Origin: Clostridia bacterium | GTDB lineage: Bacteria; Bacillota; Clostridia; Oscillospirales; CAG-272 | NCBI GenBank assembly: GCA_017508665.1 | Contig: JAFVYL010000026.1 | Location: 1-51,290 of the forward strand | Length of the DNA stretch: 51,290 nucleotides | Reading direction: 5' to 3' | Shown here: positions 24,378 to 33,622 of the stretch, in pieces | How positions within the stretch are numbered: the first letter of the stretch is position 1 | How the letters are laid out: every line of letters begins with the position of its first letter | Made by a program: the position numbers and the translations under genes | The notes under the pieces: model-generated | Told to the model about the DNA's origin: nothing | Databases searched by the model: none | The model's input: the letters and a program-made list of their open reading frames with translations, nothing else

Positions 24378-25757
24378 TCAATTCTCCGCTAATTTATCAT
24401 TACCCTTTTTCTGCCTTTTCTCCATCTTCTTGAACATCTTCTCATACGGAGCGATCATTCCCTCGTTCATCTTATTGCCCATCTTGGAGAGTATCTTCTC
24501 GCTACTGAGAAGCAGTCCGACAAGATGCATCAGCATCGCCTTGCCGCTGAAGCGTCGCGGGAAGTCGTAAATCCCCTGCTTCTTATAAAACTTGTGGTCG
24601 GCGCGCATCATACCGCGCATCTCGAAGATAAGATCGCGGAATATCTTCATACCTCCTACACCCCAGAAGCTTTGTGGCGTGGTATGTCCTGTCTGAAGAC
24701 AGAAGGTAAGCGTCTTTACAAGATCGTCAATGCGCGCATCCGTGTCGTGCTCATCCGTAGCAACTCCGGCGAGGAAATTGCCGCCCGTCTCTGCTCTCGC
24801 CTCTATGACCGTGCGCAAATTGTTCTCCGCGGTGTAGTTTCCGGACACGAGATATCCCACCGGCATACCTACCGTCACGGTACGGTGTCCGTTACAGAAA
24901 TTACGGTCGTCGTACATCTTGAAGCGTGCGCCCATGGAATGATCGCTGATCTTGAAGGCGTAGACTATCGCATCGGCAGTCTGTATCTCTTCTCTTAAAA
25001 ACTTATCAAAGCCGTCCTTGTACACGCACTTCTCACTCACCGCGCAACGGAAGCAACCGAGGCAACCGCCGGACAGCGGATACTCGCTGATGTTTATCAC
25101 CCTGGTCTCGTAAGGAAGTGACGCTCTGAAGCGAGATATCATCGTGGCAAGATTAGAGTCCGTGTCGGTAAGGTCGGTGAGGACGAGGACGTCCTTGTCC
25201 TTGGATCTATCTACGGTGGGCTGAGCAGGTGTCGCCGGTGTCATTGTATATGCCACGCGCTCCGTCGAAGCGGTGTATACGTCATTATCTACCGACCACA
25301 AGAAGCGCTCAAAGAAAGCGTTGGCATCCTTTTTGCCATCATCGGTCAGCAGATCCTCCATATCCGCGGACAATCCGCGTACGTACTTCATACCGAGGTC
25401 AAGACAGTTTTCCTCCACGTATTTGTGCGCCGTGACGTCATAAAAGTGCTTGGACGTAGATATCTGTGTCGCAAATTTGCCGGACAGGTCGATGCCGTCA
25501 GCCTTTATAAGCTCTATGAACCTATGAAGCTGTGAGGGGCAAAGGAAGGTGTAGACCGGATATGAGAATATCACCGCATCAGACGTAGACAAAAGCTCGC
25601 GCGCCTCAGAGAAATCCCTCTCAAGCGCCTTTATCCTCTGCCCTGCGTCAAGCACGGCAAACTCGTGCTCAGGAAACGTCAAGGAGAGATATCTGAGTGT
25701 CTGCAGAGTTATACTGTACTTACCCTTTGGGCTACCGTTGATTACCGCTATTTTCAT
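24378..25757 (-). CDS. Tandem flavodoxin-fold (NADPH-dependent FMN reductase-like) protein
   Basis: This 459-residue protein contains two flavodoxin-like domains. Domain 1 (about 1-165) begins MKIAVINGSPKGKYSITLQTLRYL with a flavin phosphate-binding GSPKG loop, followed by SDAVIFSYPVYTFLCPSQLHRFIELIKAD. Domain 2 (about 185-400) has DVLVLTDLTDTDSNLATMISRFR and GGCLGCFRCAVSEKCVYKD, the Cys pattern of the NAD(P)H-dependent oxidoreductase (NADPH_FMN_red) group. A basic helical tail rich in Lys and Met ends the protein. Single-domain versions usually run as dimers, so the fusion may be a covalent dimer with diverged halves. A GAGGTG site precedes the ATG. It is monocistronic; the electron acceptor is unknown. 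Confidence 0.83.
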   Translation of the reverse strand: MKIAVINGSPKGKYSITLQTLRYLSLTFPEHEFAVLDAGQRIKALERDFSEARELLSTSDAVIFSYPVYTFLCPSQLHRFIELIKADGIDLSGKFATQISTSKHFYDVTAHKYVEENCLDLGMKYVRGLSADMEDLLTDDGKKDANAFFERFLWSVDNDVYTASTERVAYTMTPATPAQPTVDRSKDKDVLVLTDLTDTDSNLATMISRFRASLPYETRVINISEYPLSGGCLGCFRCAVSEKCVYKDGFDKFLREEIQTADAIVYAFKISDHSMGARFKMYDDRNFCNGHRTVTVGMPVGYLVSGNYTAENNLRTVIEARAETGGNFLAGVATDEHDTDARIDDLVKTLTFCLQTGHTTPQSFWGVGGMKIFRDLIFEMRGMMRADHKFYKKQGIYDFPRRFSGKAMLMHLVGLLLSSEKILSKMGNKMNEGMIAPYEKMFKKMEKRQKKGNDKLAEN

Positions 25758-25786
25758 AACTTCACCTCGTTCTTTATTCTTCTAAC

Positions 25787-25815
25787 AGTATATCACAAGT
25801 AAGGCGCAATGTCAA
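25787..25815 (-). promoter_or_regulatory. Promoter of the tandem flavodoxin-fold gene
   Basis: The minus strand reads TTGACA, 17 bp, TATACT. Confidence 0.8.
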
Positions 25816-25867
25816 ATATAAAAGTCTGTACCGCCAGAAAAGTACAAGATACTCAAGAGAACAAGAC

Positions 25868-25897
25868 AAAAAACCGCCGCGGACATACCGCGGCGGT
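25868..25897 (-). terminator. Terminator of the YwaF-ABC operon
   Basis: A perfect 10-bp GC-rich stem (25873-25882 with 25888-25897, loop ACATA) is followed on minus by TTTTTT. It lies about 45 bp after the lipoprotein stop. Confidence 0.9.
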
Positions 25898-25943
25898 AAA
25901 AGTTTTATTTAAGTTTAATCGCTAACTGATAACTCAGAGCTGA

Positions 25944-28727
25944 TTAGTGATAGAGCTCGAAGAGCATGGACATACCGCCCTGAGAAAGAATGATCTCATC
26001 TGCGGTTGCGAACGCCTCAAGAAGCTCTACGTGAGTTGCGGGAGATACTGCATTACCCTGAAGATCAATGAAGCCGAGATCACCGGCATAGCACATAGTG
26101 TAGTCCGTGCCGTCTGCACCCTTTACAGTAAGGAAGGGAGCGCCTGCCGCTGTAGGATTATAGCCCATAAATGCATAGATGTCTGCCCAGAAGGTGTCAC
26201 CCTCGCGCCATCTCTCGATACCGCTGTCATCACCGATCTTTACAGTACCCTGTGCCATAACGTCAGCAAGCGCATCAGCTGCATTTGAACCGCCGGGCAT
26301 AAGGAGAACCTTCATGTTCATCATACCCTCTCCGTCAACAAAGTTACAGGATACGCCCTTAACTGCAGTAAGGAACTGGCTAAGACCGCCGCCGAGAGCG
26401 GTAATGTTGGAAACGACAGTGCCCGTGGGGTCAACAGACTTGAACCAGGCCTCCTGACCGCTGAGGTGAGTCTCAATGTTGCCAACACCGGTGACGGTAA
26501 CAACAGGATTGTAGTATGTGCCGTCTACGTTAATAGACTGAGGCATAATAACAGGACCGCCTGCACCGTTCATAAACGTGTTGTGAACGTTGAGAATACT
26601 GTCACCCCAAACGAAGATAGCACTCTGATAAGCGTCATAGCACTTAACGTCGTTAAGGTCGAGGTCGCCGTGATATTCTGCAAAGTAATTAATGAAGAAG
26701 CACTGGGAGTTAACGTTGTTGAAGGTGGTGTGCGTGTAACGTGCAGACTTAACAAGAATGAGACCGCCTGCGGTAACAAGCTCGTTATCTGCGCCTATGT
26801 TAGTGCCGTCAACGCTCTGGATAACCCAGCAGTCACGTCCGGCATTGCCGACAAACTCAACGTTGTTGAATGTAACGTCGGGAACGTCCGCCTCTGCAGG
26901 CTCCATACCGTTAGCCCAATCTCCGTATACGTCCTCGTCATACGTCTCGAAGTAGAAGAGTGCGGAGTTGGAATAGTCAGAGCCGTAGGTCTTATCCTTA
27001 TTCTCAAAGATAGAGGGAGAAGCTATGAGCGGGAAATCAGCAGTATTAACGGTGAAGAAGTTACCTTCGATAACGAAGTCCTTATTACCGGTACGCTGGT
27101 AAACGTAGGTACTGTCCTTAAGATACTTCATACCTGCGATCTCGGAGTAGTTTCTTACTTCTCCGGTAGCAGTATTGTAGTACTGAACTGCGTGCTCAGC
27201 ATCATAGAAGAAGTTTGCGGGAACATCCTTGTAAGTAACCTTGATATCGCTGTGAAGAACGATACCTGCGGGATCGATACCTGCTACACCCCACTCTGTC
27301 TTAAGAGCGTTCCAATCGGTGCGGTAGGGGTTGTTCTCGATAACGGAGAGCTGCTGCGCGTTGTGAACGTTGTAAGCATCGATAACAGTAGCCTCAAGAG
27401 TTACGGGAGTCTTTGCCGCATCACCGGTGTAATGGGCAGCGGAAGGAAGAACTGTAATTTTTACCTTTGCGATAGGCTCCTCGAACTTGTAAAGACCGTT
27501 GTAGGTATCTACGGTAGCAAGAGTCTTGCCGTCGAGGGAGTAAGTATACTTGGTTTCGGAGTTTGCAGTTCTGGTAAGGGTAACATAGCTGCCCTCTACC
27601 TCGACCTCGATGGTTACATCCATATAGTAGGAAGTACGGGCGGTAAGAACGCCGTCAACCAAAGCTTTCATAGTGGGAACCATCTTGAAGTCGTTGTCGT
27701 CGCCTATAACGTAAGTCTTGCCGCCTACAGAGAAGTGACCGGAGAAGCCGGTAGCGTTAGGATCCTGAGTAGCGGATGCGTTGTCAGAGTTGAACGCCGC
27801 GATAGTGTTGGTGTTGTGCGCGAACTGCATTACTCTCTCGCGTTTTACAACGTTAACGGTGAGGTTAACATACTCTTCCTCGCCGTTGATGGGATCAAGG
27901 AAGGTAACCTTTACGGTCTTAGTGCCTACTGTGGACATATCAACAACGGCAGCGGTGAAGCCGGTAGTAACATACTGAGGCTCGCCCTCCTCGTAGGTAA
28001 CCTTTACGGTAAGACCGGTGAGGTCGAGAGACTCGCCTGCCTCGTAGGTAGTCTTGCAAGATACGGTGATCTCAACGCCCACTACGTGGTTCTTCTCCTC
28101 ATCGGGATCGATAACACGAACAGTGATAGTGCCGGCAGACTCACCGTTGTAGGTAGCGGTGATCTCCTTGGTACCTGCGGTAGCGGTAAGCTCGGAATAG
28201 TCGCTGAAGGTGAGACCGGTAAGATCGGTGATCTCAACCTCAGTCTTGTTGGACATTACGTCAAAGAGTTTAAGACCGGTAAGATCAACAGTCTCGCCAA
28301 GATAATAAGTAGTATCTACAGCCGATGTATCTATTCTATAGGACTCGTGAACAACCTTGTTGGGGTCCTCGGTAATAACGATATCAACGGTAGTGGTAAT
28401 AGTTTCATTAAGATTGGGATCATTGTAAGAAACAGTAACCTGCTTCTGTCCTACTGTATCATTATCGGGATAAGTGAACTGAAGGCTGCTGTAGGTAAGC
28501 TCTGCGTTAAGCTCCTCGTCGGAGTAGGTAACATAAGCCTTGATGTTCTTGAAGCCATCTGCGATGTCTTCGCCAACAAAGTAGTTTGTCTTTACAGTAG
28601 AGCGGTCTACTGCAAATGATTCAAGCTTAAGTGATCCACCGAAAAGTCCACAGGATGCTATGGACAATACCATGCAGAAAACTAAAGCCAACGATGCGAT
28701 TTTTGCCAAAACGTTAGATTTTTTCAT
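25944..28727 (-). CDS. Large surface lipoprotein with Ig-like repeats and a beta-helix-like region
   Basis: This 927-residue protein has a lipoprotein signal with lipobox IASC (Cys26). Three bacterial Ig-like (Big_3/4-type) repeats follow at about 32-115, 122-205 and 212-290, each with LxxxxVDxSxVKTxYxxGExxDLTGLxVxxxYxxG-like sequence. A middle region of about 150 residues has another beta-rich domain. Residues about 540-800 are rich in Asn and short beta strands (VTFNNVEFVGNAGRDCWVIQSVDG, TTFNNVNSQCFFINYF, LDLNDVKCYDAYQSAIFVWGDS), as in right-handed beta-helix proteins. No catalytic motif is seen. It is last in an operon with the YwaF-ABC fusion and permease, and may be the cargo or an assisting surface component. 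Confidence 0.85.
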   Translation of the reverse strand: MKKSNVLAKIASLALVFCMVLSIASCGLFGGSLKLESFAVDRSTVKTNYFVGEDIADGFKNIKAYVTYSDEELNAELTYSSLQFTYPDNDTVGQKQVTVSYNDPNLNETITTTVDIVITEDPNKVVHESYRIDTSAVDTTYYLGETVDLTGLKLFDVMSNKTEVEITDLTGLTFSDYSELTATAGTKEITATYNGESAGTITVRVIDPDEEKNHVVGVEITVSCKTTYEAGESLDLTGLTVKVTYEEGEPQYVTTGFTAAVVDMSTVGTKTVKVTFLDPINGEEEYVNLTVNVVKRERVMQFAHNTNTIAAFNSDNASATQDPNATGFSGHFSVGGKTYVIGDDNDFKMVPTMKALVDGVLTARTSYYMDVTIEVEVEGSYVTLTRTANSETKYTYSLDGKTLATVDTYNGLYKFEEPIAKVKITVLPSAAHYTGDAAKTPVTLEATVIDAYNVHNAQQLSVIENNPYRTDWNALKTEWGVAGIDPAGIVLHSDIKVTYKDVPANFFYDAEHAVQYYNTATGEVRNYSEIAGMKYLKDSTYVYQRTGNKDFVIEGNFFTVNTADFPLIASPSIFENKDKTYGSDYSNSALFYFETYDEDVYGDWANGMEPAEADVPDVTFNNVEFVGNAGRDCWVIQSVDGTNIGADNELVTAGGLILVKSARYTHTTFNNVNSQCFFINYFAEYHGDLDLNDVKCYDAYQSAIFVWGDSILNVHNTFMNGAGGPVIMPQSINVDGTYYNPVVTVTGVGNIETHLSGQEAWFKSVDPTGTVVSNITALGGGLSQFLTAVKGVSCNFVDGEGMMNMKVLLMPGGSNAADALADVMAQGTVKIGDDSGIERWREGDTFWADIYAFMGYNPTAAGAPFLTVKGADGTDYTMCYAGDLGFIDLQGNAVSPATHVELLEAFATADEIILSQGGMSMLFELYH

Positions 28728-28780
28728 TTCAGAAAATCTCCTTTATATTTTTTTAAAAGCTAATTAAGTGCTTTTTCGGA

Positions 28781-29272
28781 TCAACCCTGTTGATCCTCTG
28801 CTGAACGTGCCCAGAAGGTTACAGTAGTTGAAGCTCCGTGACCGTCAAGAGCTTTGATTTTTACAGTAATTACGCCGGGCTGCATAAAGATAATGGACTT
28901 GGAAATCTCATGATAATACGCCAAATCAGGCCTGTCGATAATAAACTCAACTTCCTTGTTGGTTGCGTTGGTGGGGAAGACCATTAAAGTCTGCGCGAGT
29001 GTAACAATGTTGGGATTATTTTCATCATCTTTTTCGTAGAACTCATCACCGCCATCGGTGGCAATGAAATCAAAGGTGTACAGAAGCTCAGAGCCGAGGG
29101 GAGTCGGCTTTATTTCTCGACCGTTCTCACCAAGCAGATTAACACTCGGTACGTCAATAGAGGTAACGTAGGTTTGGCTGTCCTTCGGCACGGGAAGAAT
29201 TCCCATAAAGTTTACCACCGCGATTGAGGCGATAAATACTGCAAGGATCAAAATAACCATTACTTTTTTCAT
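28781..29272 (-). CDS. Small membrane-anchored extracytoplasmic protein
   Basis: This 163-residue protein has one N-terminal hydrophobic segment (about 3-24, KVMVILILAVFIASIAVVNFMGIL) and no lipobox Cys, so it is probably anchored by an uncleaved signal. The rest is a beta-rich domain: an ATDGGDEFYEKDDENNPNIVTLAQTL loop with acidic residues, then NKEVEFIIDRPDLAYYHEISKSIIFMQPGVITVKIKALDGHGASTTVTFWA, which reads like an Ig-type fold. Its start overlaps the stop of the permease gene by one base (TAATG), so it is translationally coupled. It likely works as an extracytoplasmic partner of the exporter; the family is not recognised. Confidence 0.78.
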   Translation of the reverse strand: MKKVMVILILAVFIASIAVVNFMGILPVPKDSQTYVTSIDVPSVNLLGENGREIKPTPLGSELLYTFDFIATDGGDEFYEKDDENNPNIVTLAQTLMVFPTNATNKEVEFIIDRPDLAYYHEISKSIIFMQPGVITVKIKALDGHGASTTVTFWARSAEDQQG

Positions 29273-31185
29273 TATTGTTTCTCCTTATAGAATGCCTTAA
29301 TCTTGGAAAGGTAGGTGATCACCTTGAAAATAGCGAGTGCGATAGTAACTATAGCGATCTTAGTCCACACGCCCCTGCTTCTCTCACCGGAAAGAAGAAG
29401 CGCTGCGATCGCTACAACTATGCTGAGAATTACAGCAAGGAGCGCCGTCTTGGACTCATTGGGATTGCTCGCCTGGTCGTTGAACGTAGCGTATCTCTTA
29501 TACTGGGGATTCATTATATCACTCTCTGCCGCAGAGAAGATGTGGAAGATGTACATAGCAAATACCGATACACCGACGAGCATCGCTTCAAGCGGTTTAA
29601 GATAAGTGAAGCCCATAAAGATAAGCGTAGTAAGAGCAGTTCCCACAAAGGCTATCACGATTGGGAAGAAGAGCTTCGAGAAGAGGAGAAGCGCGTAAGG
29701 AGCGGGCTGTACCTTGTTGAGGTATGAGCTTGCACCGTCACGGCTGTAGGTAGATGCGATCTCTATATTGGTCATAAGAAGGAGAAGGAGCATCAACATA
29801 ACTGTGAATGCCACGGTCATCTGCTTGCCAAAGGTAGAGAGCTTCATCGAAGCGTAAATACTGCTGAGAAGATATACCATCATAGGCATTACCACGACGA
29901 GTATGCCTACGAGCTTAATAAAGCTGTTGGAGCGCAAGCCCGATATCCACTCTTTTCTGAGTGCGGACTTGAAGGGGGACGCAACCTTGTTCTGCTTTTC
30001 CTTGATGGAATTCTTCTTTTTGAACTCGAAGGGGGTAGCCGCCATACGGCAGAAGAGAGGCTTGGAAATAAGGAAGCAAAGAACGAGAGCCGCGATATCG
30101 ATAGCCGCAACGATAAGCAAGGACTTTACAGTCTCGGAGTGGAACACAACGTTGTTGAATCCGACACTCTTACCTACGATGAGCTCGGTAAACTTGTAGA
30201 TGGGAGCGAAGTTCTCGGTATAGGACTTAAGGAACGCCTGTACCTCCCAATAGGTCTCACCCCACGTCTCAATAAAGTTGATGTCCTTGGGAATTATGCC
30301 AAGAAGTAACCAAAGACCGATGAATCCGCCTACACCCGCACACGCGTAAAGGATGTATTGGAGCACCTTAACACGGTTAAGGAATACGTAAACGAACATC
30401 GAGGGGATAGAGAGGAGAGCTGAGATAAGTACCGGTACGGTAGATACCAGGATAAACATAAGAAGCAGCCAGGGATAGTAATAGAGACCGTAGCCCTTGA
30501 CTATACCGAAGCCGATAAACATCGGGATCAAGAACATTACCGTCTTCTTAAGCTCGTACACGTAGTAGGTCACAAGCTTGGAGAAGAAGATAAGAGAGGG
30601 AGTCGCGGGGAATGTAAGAAGAACTGTATTATCCTTTGAGAAATACAGCGACTTCATAAGTCCCACGGTGTCGGTGATCACCGAGAAGAGGAGCATCACC
30701 GCAAAGAGAATAGAAATTACGGATACGGGAATGTTACGCGAGAGCGAGAACAGACCGAGCAACTGAACGAAGTAGAAGAGGAAGTAGAATATAAGAGTGA
30801 TAAGTACAAATTCCACGATGAGCCAGATCAGCTTGAAGAAGAACTTTTTCTTCGAGCGAAGAGCACTCATATCCATCTTTTCCTTGAGCTGCATCTTAAC
30901 AAGTGTAAGAAGCGTCTTCATACTGTCGCGAAAAGCACTCCACACCTTCTTAAGAGTAGGAAGAATCGCTCTTTCAAACCACTTTACAACCGGGTCGAGC
31001 TTCCCGAGTATACCGAGAAGGAAACATATCGCAAGTGAAAGGAGAATGCCTACGGTGATCGCGGAAAACGTAACGAGACCGGGCCTACCTATCACGGCGC
31101 CTACGATAAGTATTGCCAGCGCAGCAAGTGCAAGTACAAGCTCGCAGACAAAGCCTATCCGAAGTCTTTTTTGAATTTTGCTCAT
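29272..31185 (-). CDS. Large ABC-type permease subunit
   Basis: This 637-residue integral membrane protein has more than ten hydrophobic segments. After two N-terminal segments a basic amphipathic region occurs (KTLLTLVKMQLKEKMDMSALRSKKKFFFKLIW), then KSLYFSKDNTVLLTFPATPSLIFFSKLVTYYVYELKKTVMFLIP. This last stretch is the coupling-loop pattern seen in large ABC-2-like permeases of Bacillota. A second half repeats this order (VASPFKSALRKEWISGLRSNSFIKLVGILVVVMP, SYLNKVQPAPYALLLFSKLFFPIVIA), suggesting an internal duplication. It overlaps the ATPase fusion gene by 4 bp (ATGA). The substrate is unknown. Confidence 0.85.
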   Translation of the reverse strand: MSKIQKRLRIGFVCELVLALAALAILIVGAVIGRPGLVTFSAITVGILLSLAICFLLGILGKLDPVVKWFERAILPTLKKVWSAFRDSMKTLLTLVKMQLKEKMDMSALRSKKKFFFKLIWLIVEFVLITLIFYFLFYFVQLLGLFSLSRNIPVSVISILFAVMLLFSVITDTVGLMKSLYFSKDNTVLLTFPATPSLIFFSKLVTYYVYELKKTVMFLIPMFIGFGIVKGYGLYYYPWLLLMFILVSTVPVLISALLSIPSMFVYVFLNRVKVLQYILYACAGVGGFIGLWLLLGIIPKDINFIETWGETYWEVQAFLKSYTENFAPIYKFTELIVGKSVGFNNVVFHSETVKSLLIVAAIDIAALVLCFLISKPLFCRMAATPFEFKKKNSIKEKQNKVASPFKSALRKEWISGLRSNSFIKLVGILVVVMPMMVYLLSSIYASMKLSTFGKQMTVAFTVMLMLLLLLMTNIEIASTYSRDGASSYLNKVQPAPYALLLFSKLFFPIVIAFVGTALTTLIFMGFTYLKPLEAMLVGVSVFAMYIFHIFSAAESDIMNPQYKRYATFNDQASNPNESKTALLAVILSIVVAIAALLLSGERSRGVWTKIAIVTIALAIFKVITYLSKIKAFYKEKQ

Positions 31186-33440
31186 ACTACAGCACCCTCG
31201 GCGAGCTTTTCTCTCTCAGCCGCTTCCTTGATTGATACGGGTGCCTGAGTATTTCCGTCTATGGTGCTCATATAGAATGTCTCAAGAGGAATACCGGACT
31301 CCTTGATCTCCGCGACACTCCTGGTAGTGAGTATCTGTCCCTTACGGATAATTGCGATTCTGTCACAGATATTCTCTACTACGTCGATGATATGTGTGGA
31401 GAAGAATACGATGTTGCCACGTGAAGCGTGCTCCTTCATACACTCCTTAACCTGGAAGATGGACTCGGGATCAAGACCGGTAAGGGGCTCGTCGAGTATC
31501 CATATCTTAGGATTGTGTACAAGAGCGGACATGATGGTTATCTTCTGCTTCATACCGTGAGAGTAGGTCTTCATGGGGTTGTCTATAGCGTGCTCAAGAC
31601 GGAAGCGTGATACATAATCGCTTATTCTCTCATCACGGTCCTTCTTAGACACGTTGTAAAGGTCGGCAATATAATTTATATACTCACGGCCTGTGAGGTT
31701 CTCGTAGAGTGCATAGTGGTCGGGAACGAAGCCGATCTGCATCTTTGCGCCAACCGCCTGCTTATCAACGTCGTAGCCGGAAACCTCGATCTCACCGGAG
31801 GTGATGGTCTGAATGCCGACTATAGATTTAATGATGGTAGACTTACCTGCACCGTTCGGGCCAAGGAAGCCGAATATCTGGCCGCCCTCGATCTCGAGGT
31901 TGGCATCGTAAACAGCGTAAACGTCGCTGGTGGAATATCTCTTTGAGAAATGACGAAGGATAAGCTTGCCTTCGTTCTGGGGATTCATAGGTTCCTGCAT
32001 ACTTCTTCCTGCAAGATGTACCTCGAGAGCGAGTCTGTCAGCCTTGATCTTGCGGTTCCTTTCCATAATTGTTGCATAAGTATCTGTGATTTCAAATACC
32101 TGCTCGTAAATGAACCACATCGCGAATGATAATACGATATAAACTGAGAAGTAAAGTATCTGATACGGTGGGTAAAGAATAAATTGCTTACCCTTGAAGT
32201 TTATAATGAACGTGATCTTGCGTAAATCCTCTGCCCATTGTCCGAGCTTGTCTGCGATGAAGTCGGAGTTGATGAAGAAGAAGTCGGTCTCGTTGCCAAG
32301 TCCGGTAAGCACCGCATTTGCCACAAGGACAAACGCATAATACGCGGCGAAAGCTACGAGTGAGTATATAAACTGCTTCATCTTCGGACGGGGGAAGATG
32401 CGAAGCGACATGAACAGAAGGGGAAGAAGGAGCGCCATATAGTGGTTTGACCAGAACTGGAAGGTTCTGACAGACAACCAGTTTGCTCCGTCGGTGTTGG
32501 GACACAGCATAGCTATCATCGCGCCAAGCACATTGATAAAGATTGTGAAGTAATAGAGCTTATCCCATTTGAAGATAAGTACAAGGGGCAGAACGTACAT
32601 AGCCGTGTTACAAAGATGTAAGGGCCAATCTGCCATATGCAAGAAGGTTTCAAACGAATAATTGAAGGAGAAGGATATCATCGTCGCCATACTGATGATG
32701 ATGAGAGCGTATCTTCTCTGCTCATATTCACATCTCGTGAAGAGGAAGTGAATAGAGAATATGATGAAGAGCGAGAGGTAAAGCGCGATTCTGTGAGCCT
32801 GGCTGAAGCCGTCGACCTCGATGAGCTCATCACCAAGACCGAATATACACTGCGGCATCCATACAGGCATTGCCATAATGAAAGCACCGAGGAAGATTGC
32901 CGCTGTAGTAAACCACTGTTTTCTCGTCTGCTTGGTCTTAACGCTGTCAGCAAGGTAGGAGGACGAGAGAGCAAGTCCTACACCAAGCTCAAACGCAAGA
33001 ATGAGATGACGCCAATAGAAGCCGTCGGCGAGATCGCCGTCCATCGCTCTGTTGAGGAGAGGCATCATACAGATCGAAGCCACGTATACAACAGGGGTAA
33101 CGTAACGGATTATGGGCAATACTCTCGGAACGTGATCCTCGAAGAAAACATATGTAACCATGAGAACTTGGACCGCAAATATGAGCCAAATCATGATTGC
33201 CGAGAAGAAGGTCTGCACCGCACCGTGCGCTCCGAAGGGAGAGTATACGTTAAGTCCTATCGTGTAGCGTATCTCGAATATATCCGCGAGACAGCGGCAG
33301 AAAAGCAACGCGCCGTAGACCAGAGCTGCGATCTTTCTGGAGTTCAAATTTTTGACGTAGCTCTTGCCTTTTGTGAAATAGAGGGCCGCAAATACGCCGC
33401 CCGCCGTAAGCAGAGCCACAAGGTAGTAAATGACCGCCAA
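31182..33440 (-). CDS. YwaF/TMEM164-like membrane domain fused to an ABC ATPase
   Basis: This 752-residue protein has two parts. Residues about 1-450 form a multispan domain. Its segment from about 265 to 350, DWPLHLCNTAMYVLPLVLIFKWDKLYYFTIFINVLGAMIAMLCPN...FQFWSNHYMALLLPLLF, fits the YwaF/TMEM164 family with conserved His-Leu-Cys and a later His about 56 residues on. Residues about 490-700 are a complete ABC ATPase: Walker A GPNGAGKST (about 527), signature YSHGMKQ (about 626), Walker B IWILDEPLTGLDP (about 646) and H-loop STH. The start is TTG at 33440, nine bases after GGAGG; no better start exists nearby. TMEM164 is an acyltransferase-type protein; whether this domain is an enzyme, sensor or anchor is unknown. 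It leads the four-gene operon. Confidence 0.85.
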   Translation of the reverse strand: MAVIYYLVALLTAGGVFAALYFTKGKSYVKNLNSRKIAALVYGALLFCRCLADIFEIRYTIGLNVYSPFGAHGAVQTFFSAIMIWLIFAVQVLMVTYVFFEDHVPRVLPIIRYVTPVVYVASICMMPLLNRAMDGDLADGFYWRHLILAFELGVGLALSSSYLADSVKTKQTRKQWFTTAAIFLGAFIMAMPVWMPQCIFGLGDELIEVDGFSQAHRIALYLSLFIIFSIHFLFTRCEYEQRRYALIIISMATMISFSFNYSFETFLHMADWPLHLCNTAMYVLPLVLIFKWDKLYYFTIFINVLGAMIAMLCPNTDGANWLSVRTFQFWSNHYMALLLPLLFMSLRIFPRPKMKQFIYSLVAFAAYYAFVLVANAVLTGLGNETDFFFINSDFIADKLGQWAEDLRKITFIINFKGKQFILYPPYQILYFSVYIVLSFAMWFIYEQVFEITDTYATIMERNRKIKADRLALEVHLAGRSMQEPMNPQNEGKLILRHFSKRYSTSDVYAVYDANLEIEGGQIFGFLGPNGAGKSTIIKSIVGIQTITSGEIEVSGYDVDKQAVGAKMQIGFVPDHYALYENLTGREYINYIADLYNVSKKDRDERISDYVSRFRLEHAIDNPMKTYSHGMKQKITIMSALVHNPKIWILDEPLTGLDPESIFQVKECMKEHASRGNIVFFSTHIIDVVENICDRIAIIRKGQILTTRSVAEIKESGIPLETFYMSTIDGNTQAPVSIKEAAEREKLAEGAVV

Positions 33441-33491
33441 GGGGAAATACCTCCGAACTAAATTTTATTTATCAGTTGTTGAAAACAGTAA

Positions 33492-33535
33492 AAAAATGAG
33501 GGTTTGCCTCGAATTTTGTAATTCAAAGCAAACCC
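33492..33535 (-). terminator. Terminator of the hexapeptide-repeat nucleotidase gene
   Basis: GGGTTTGC/GCAAACCC arms (33500-33507 with 33528-33535) plus inner GAATT/AATTC pairs form the stem. On minus it is followed by TCATTTTTTT. It lies about 90 bp after the nucleotidase stop. Confidence 0.75.
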
Positions 33536-33622
33536 ATTATACATAAAGGAATGTATTTTGTAAAGTACTTTTATTAATTATTAAGATTTTTTAATAAATA
33601 ATAAGGGATTATTCTTGAAAAA

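Noticed and set aside
26466-28619. A 717-codon open frame opposite the Ig-like lipoprotein
   Set aside because: It is a shadow of the minus-strand gene, whose signal peptide, repeats, operon position and terminator are convincing.
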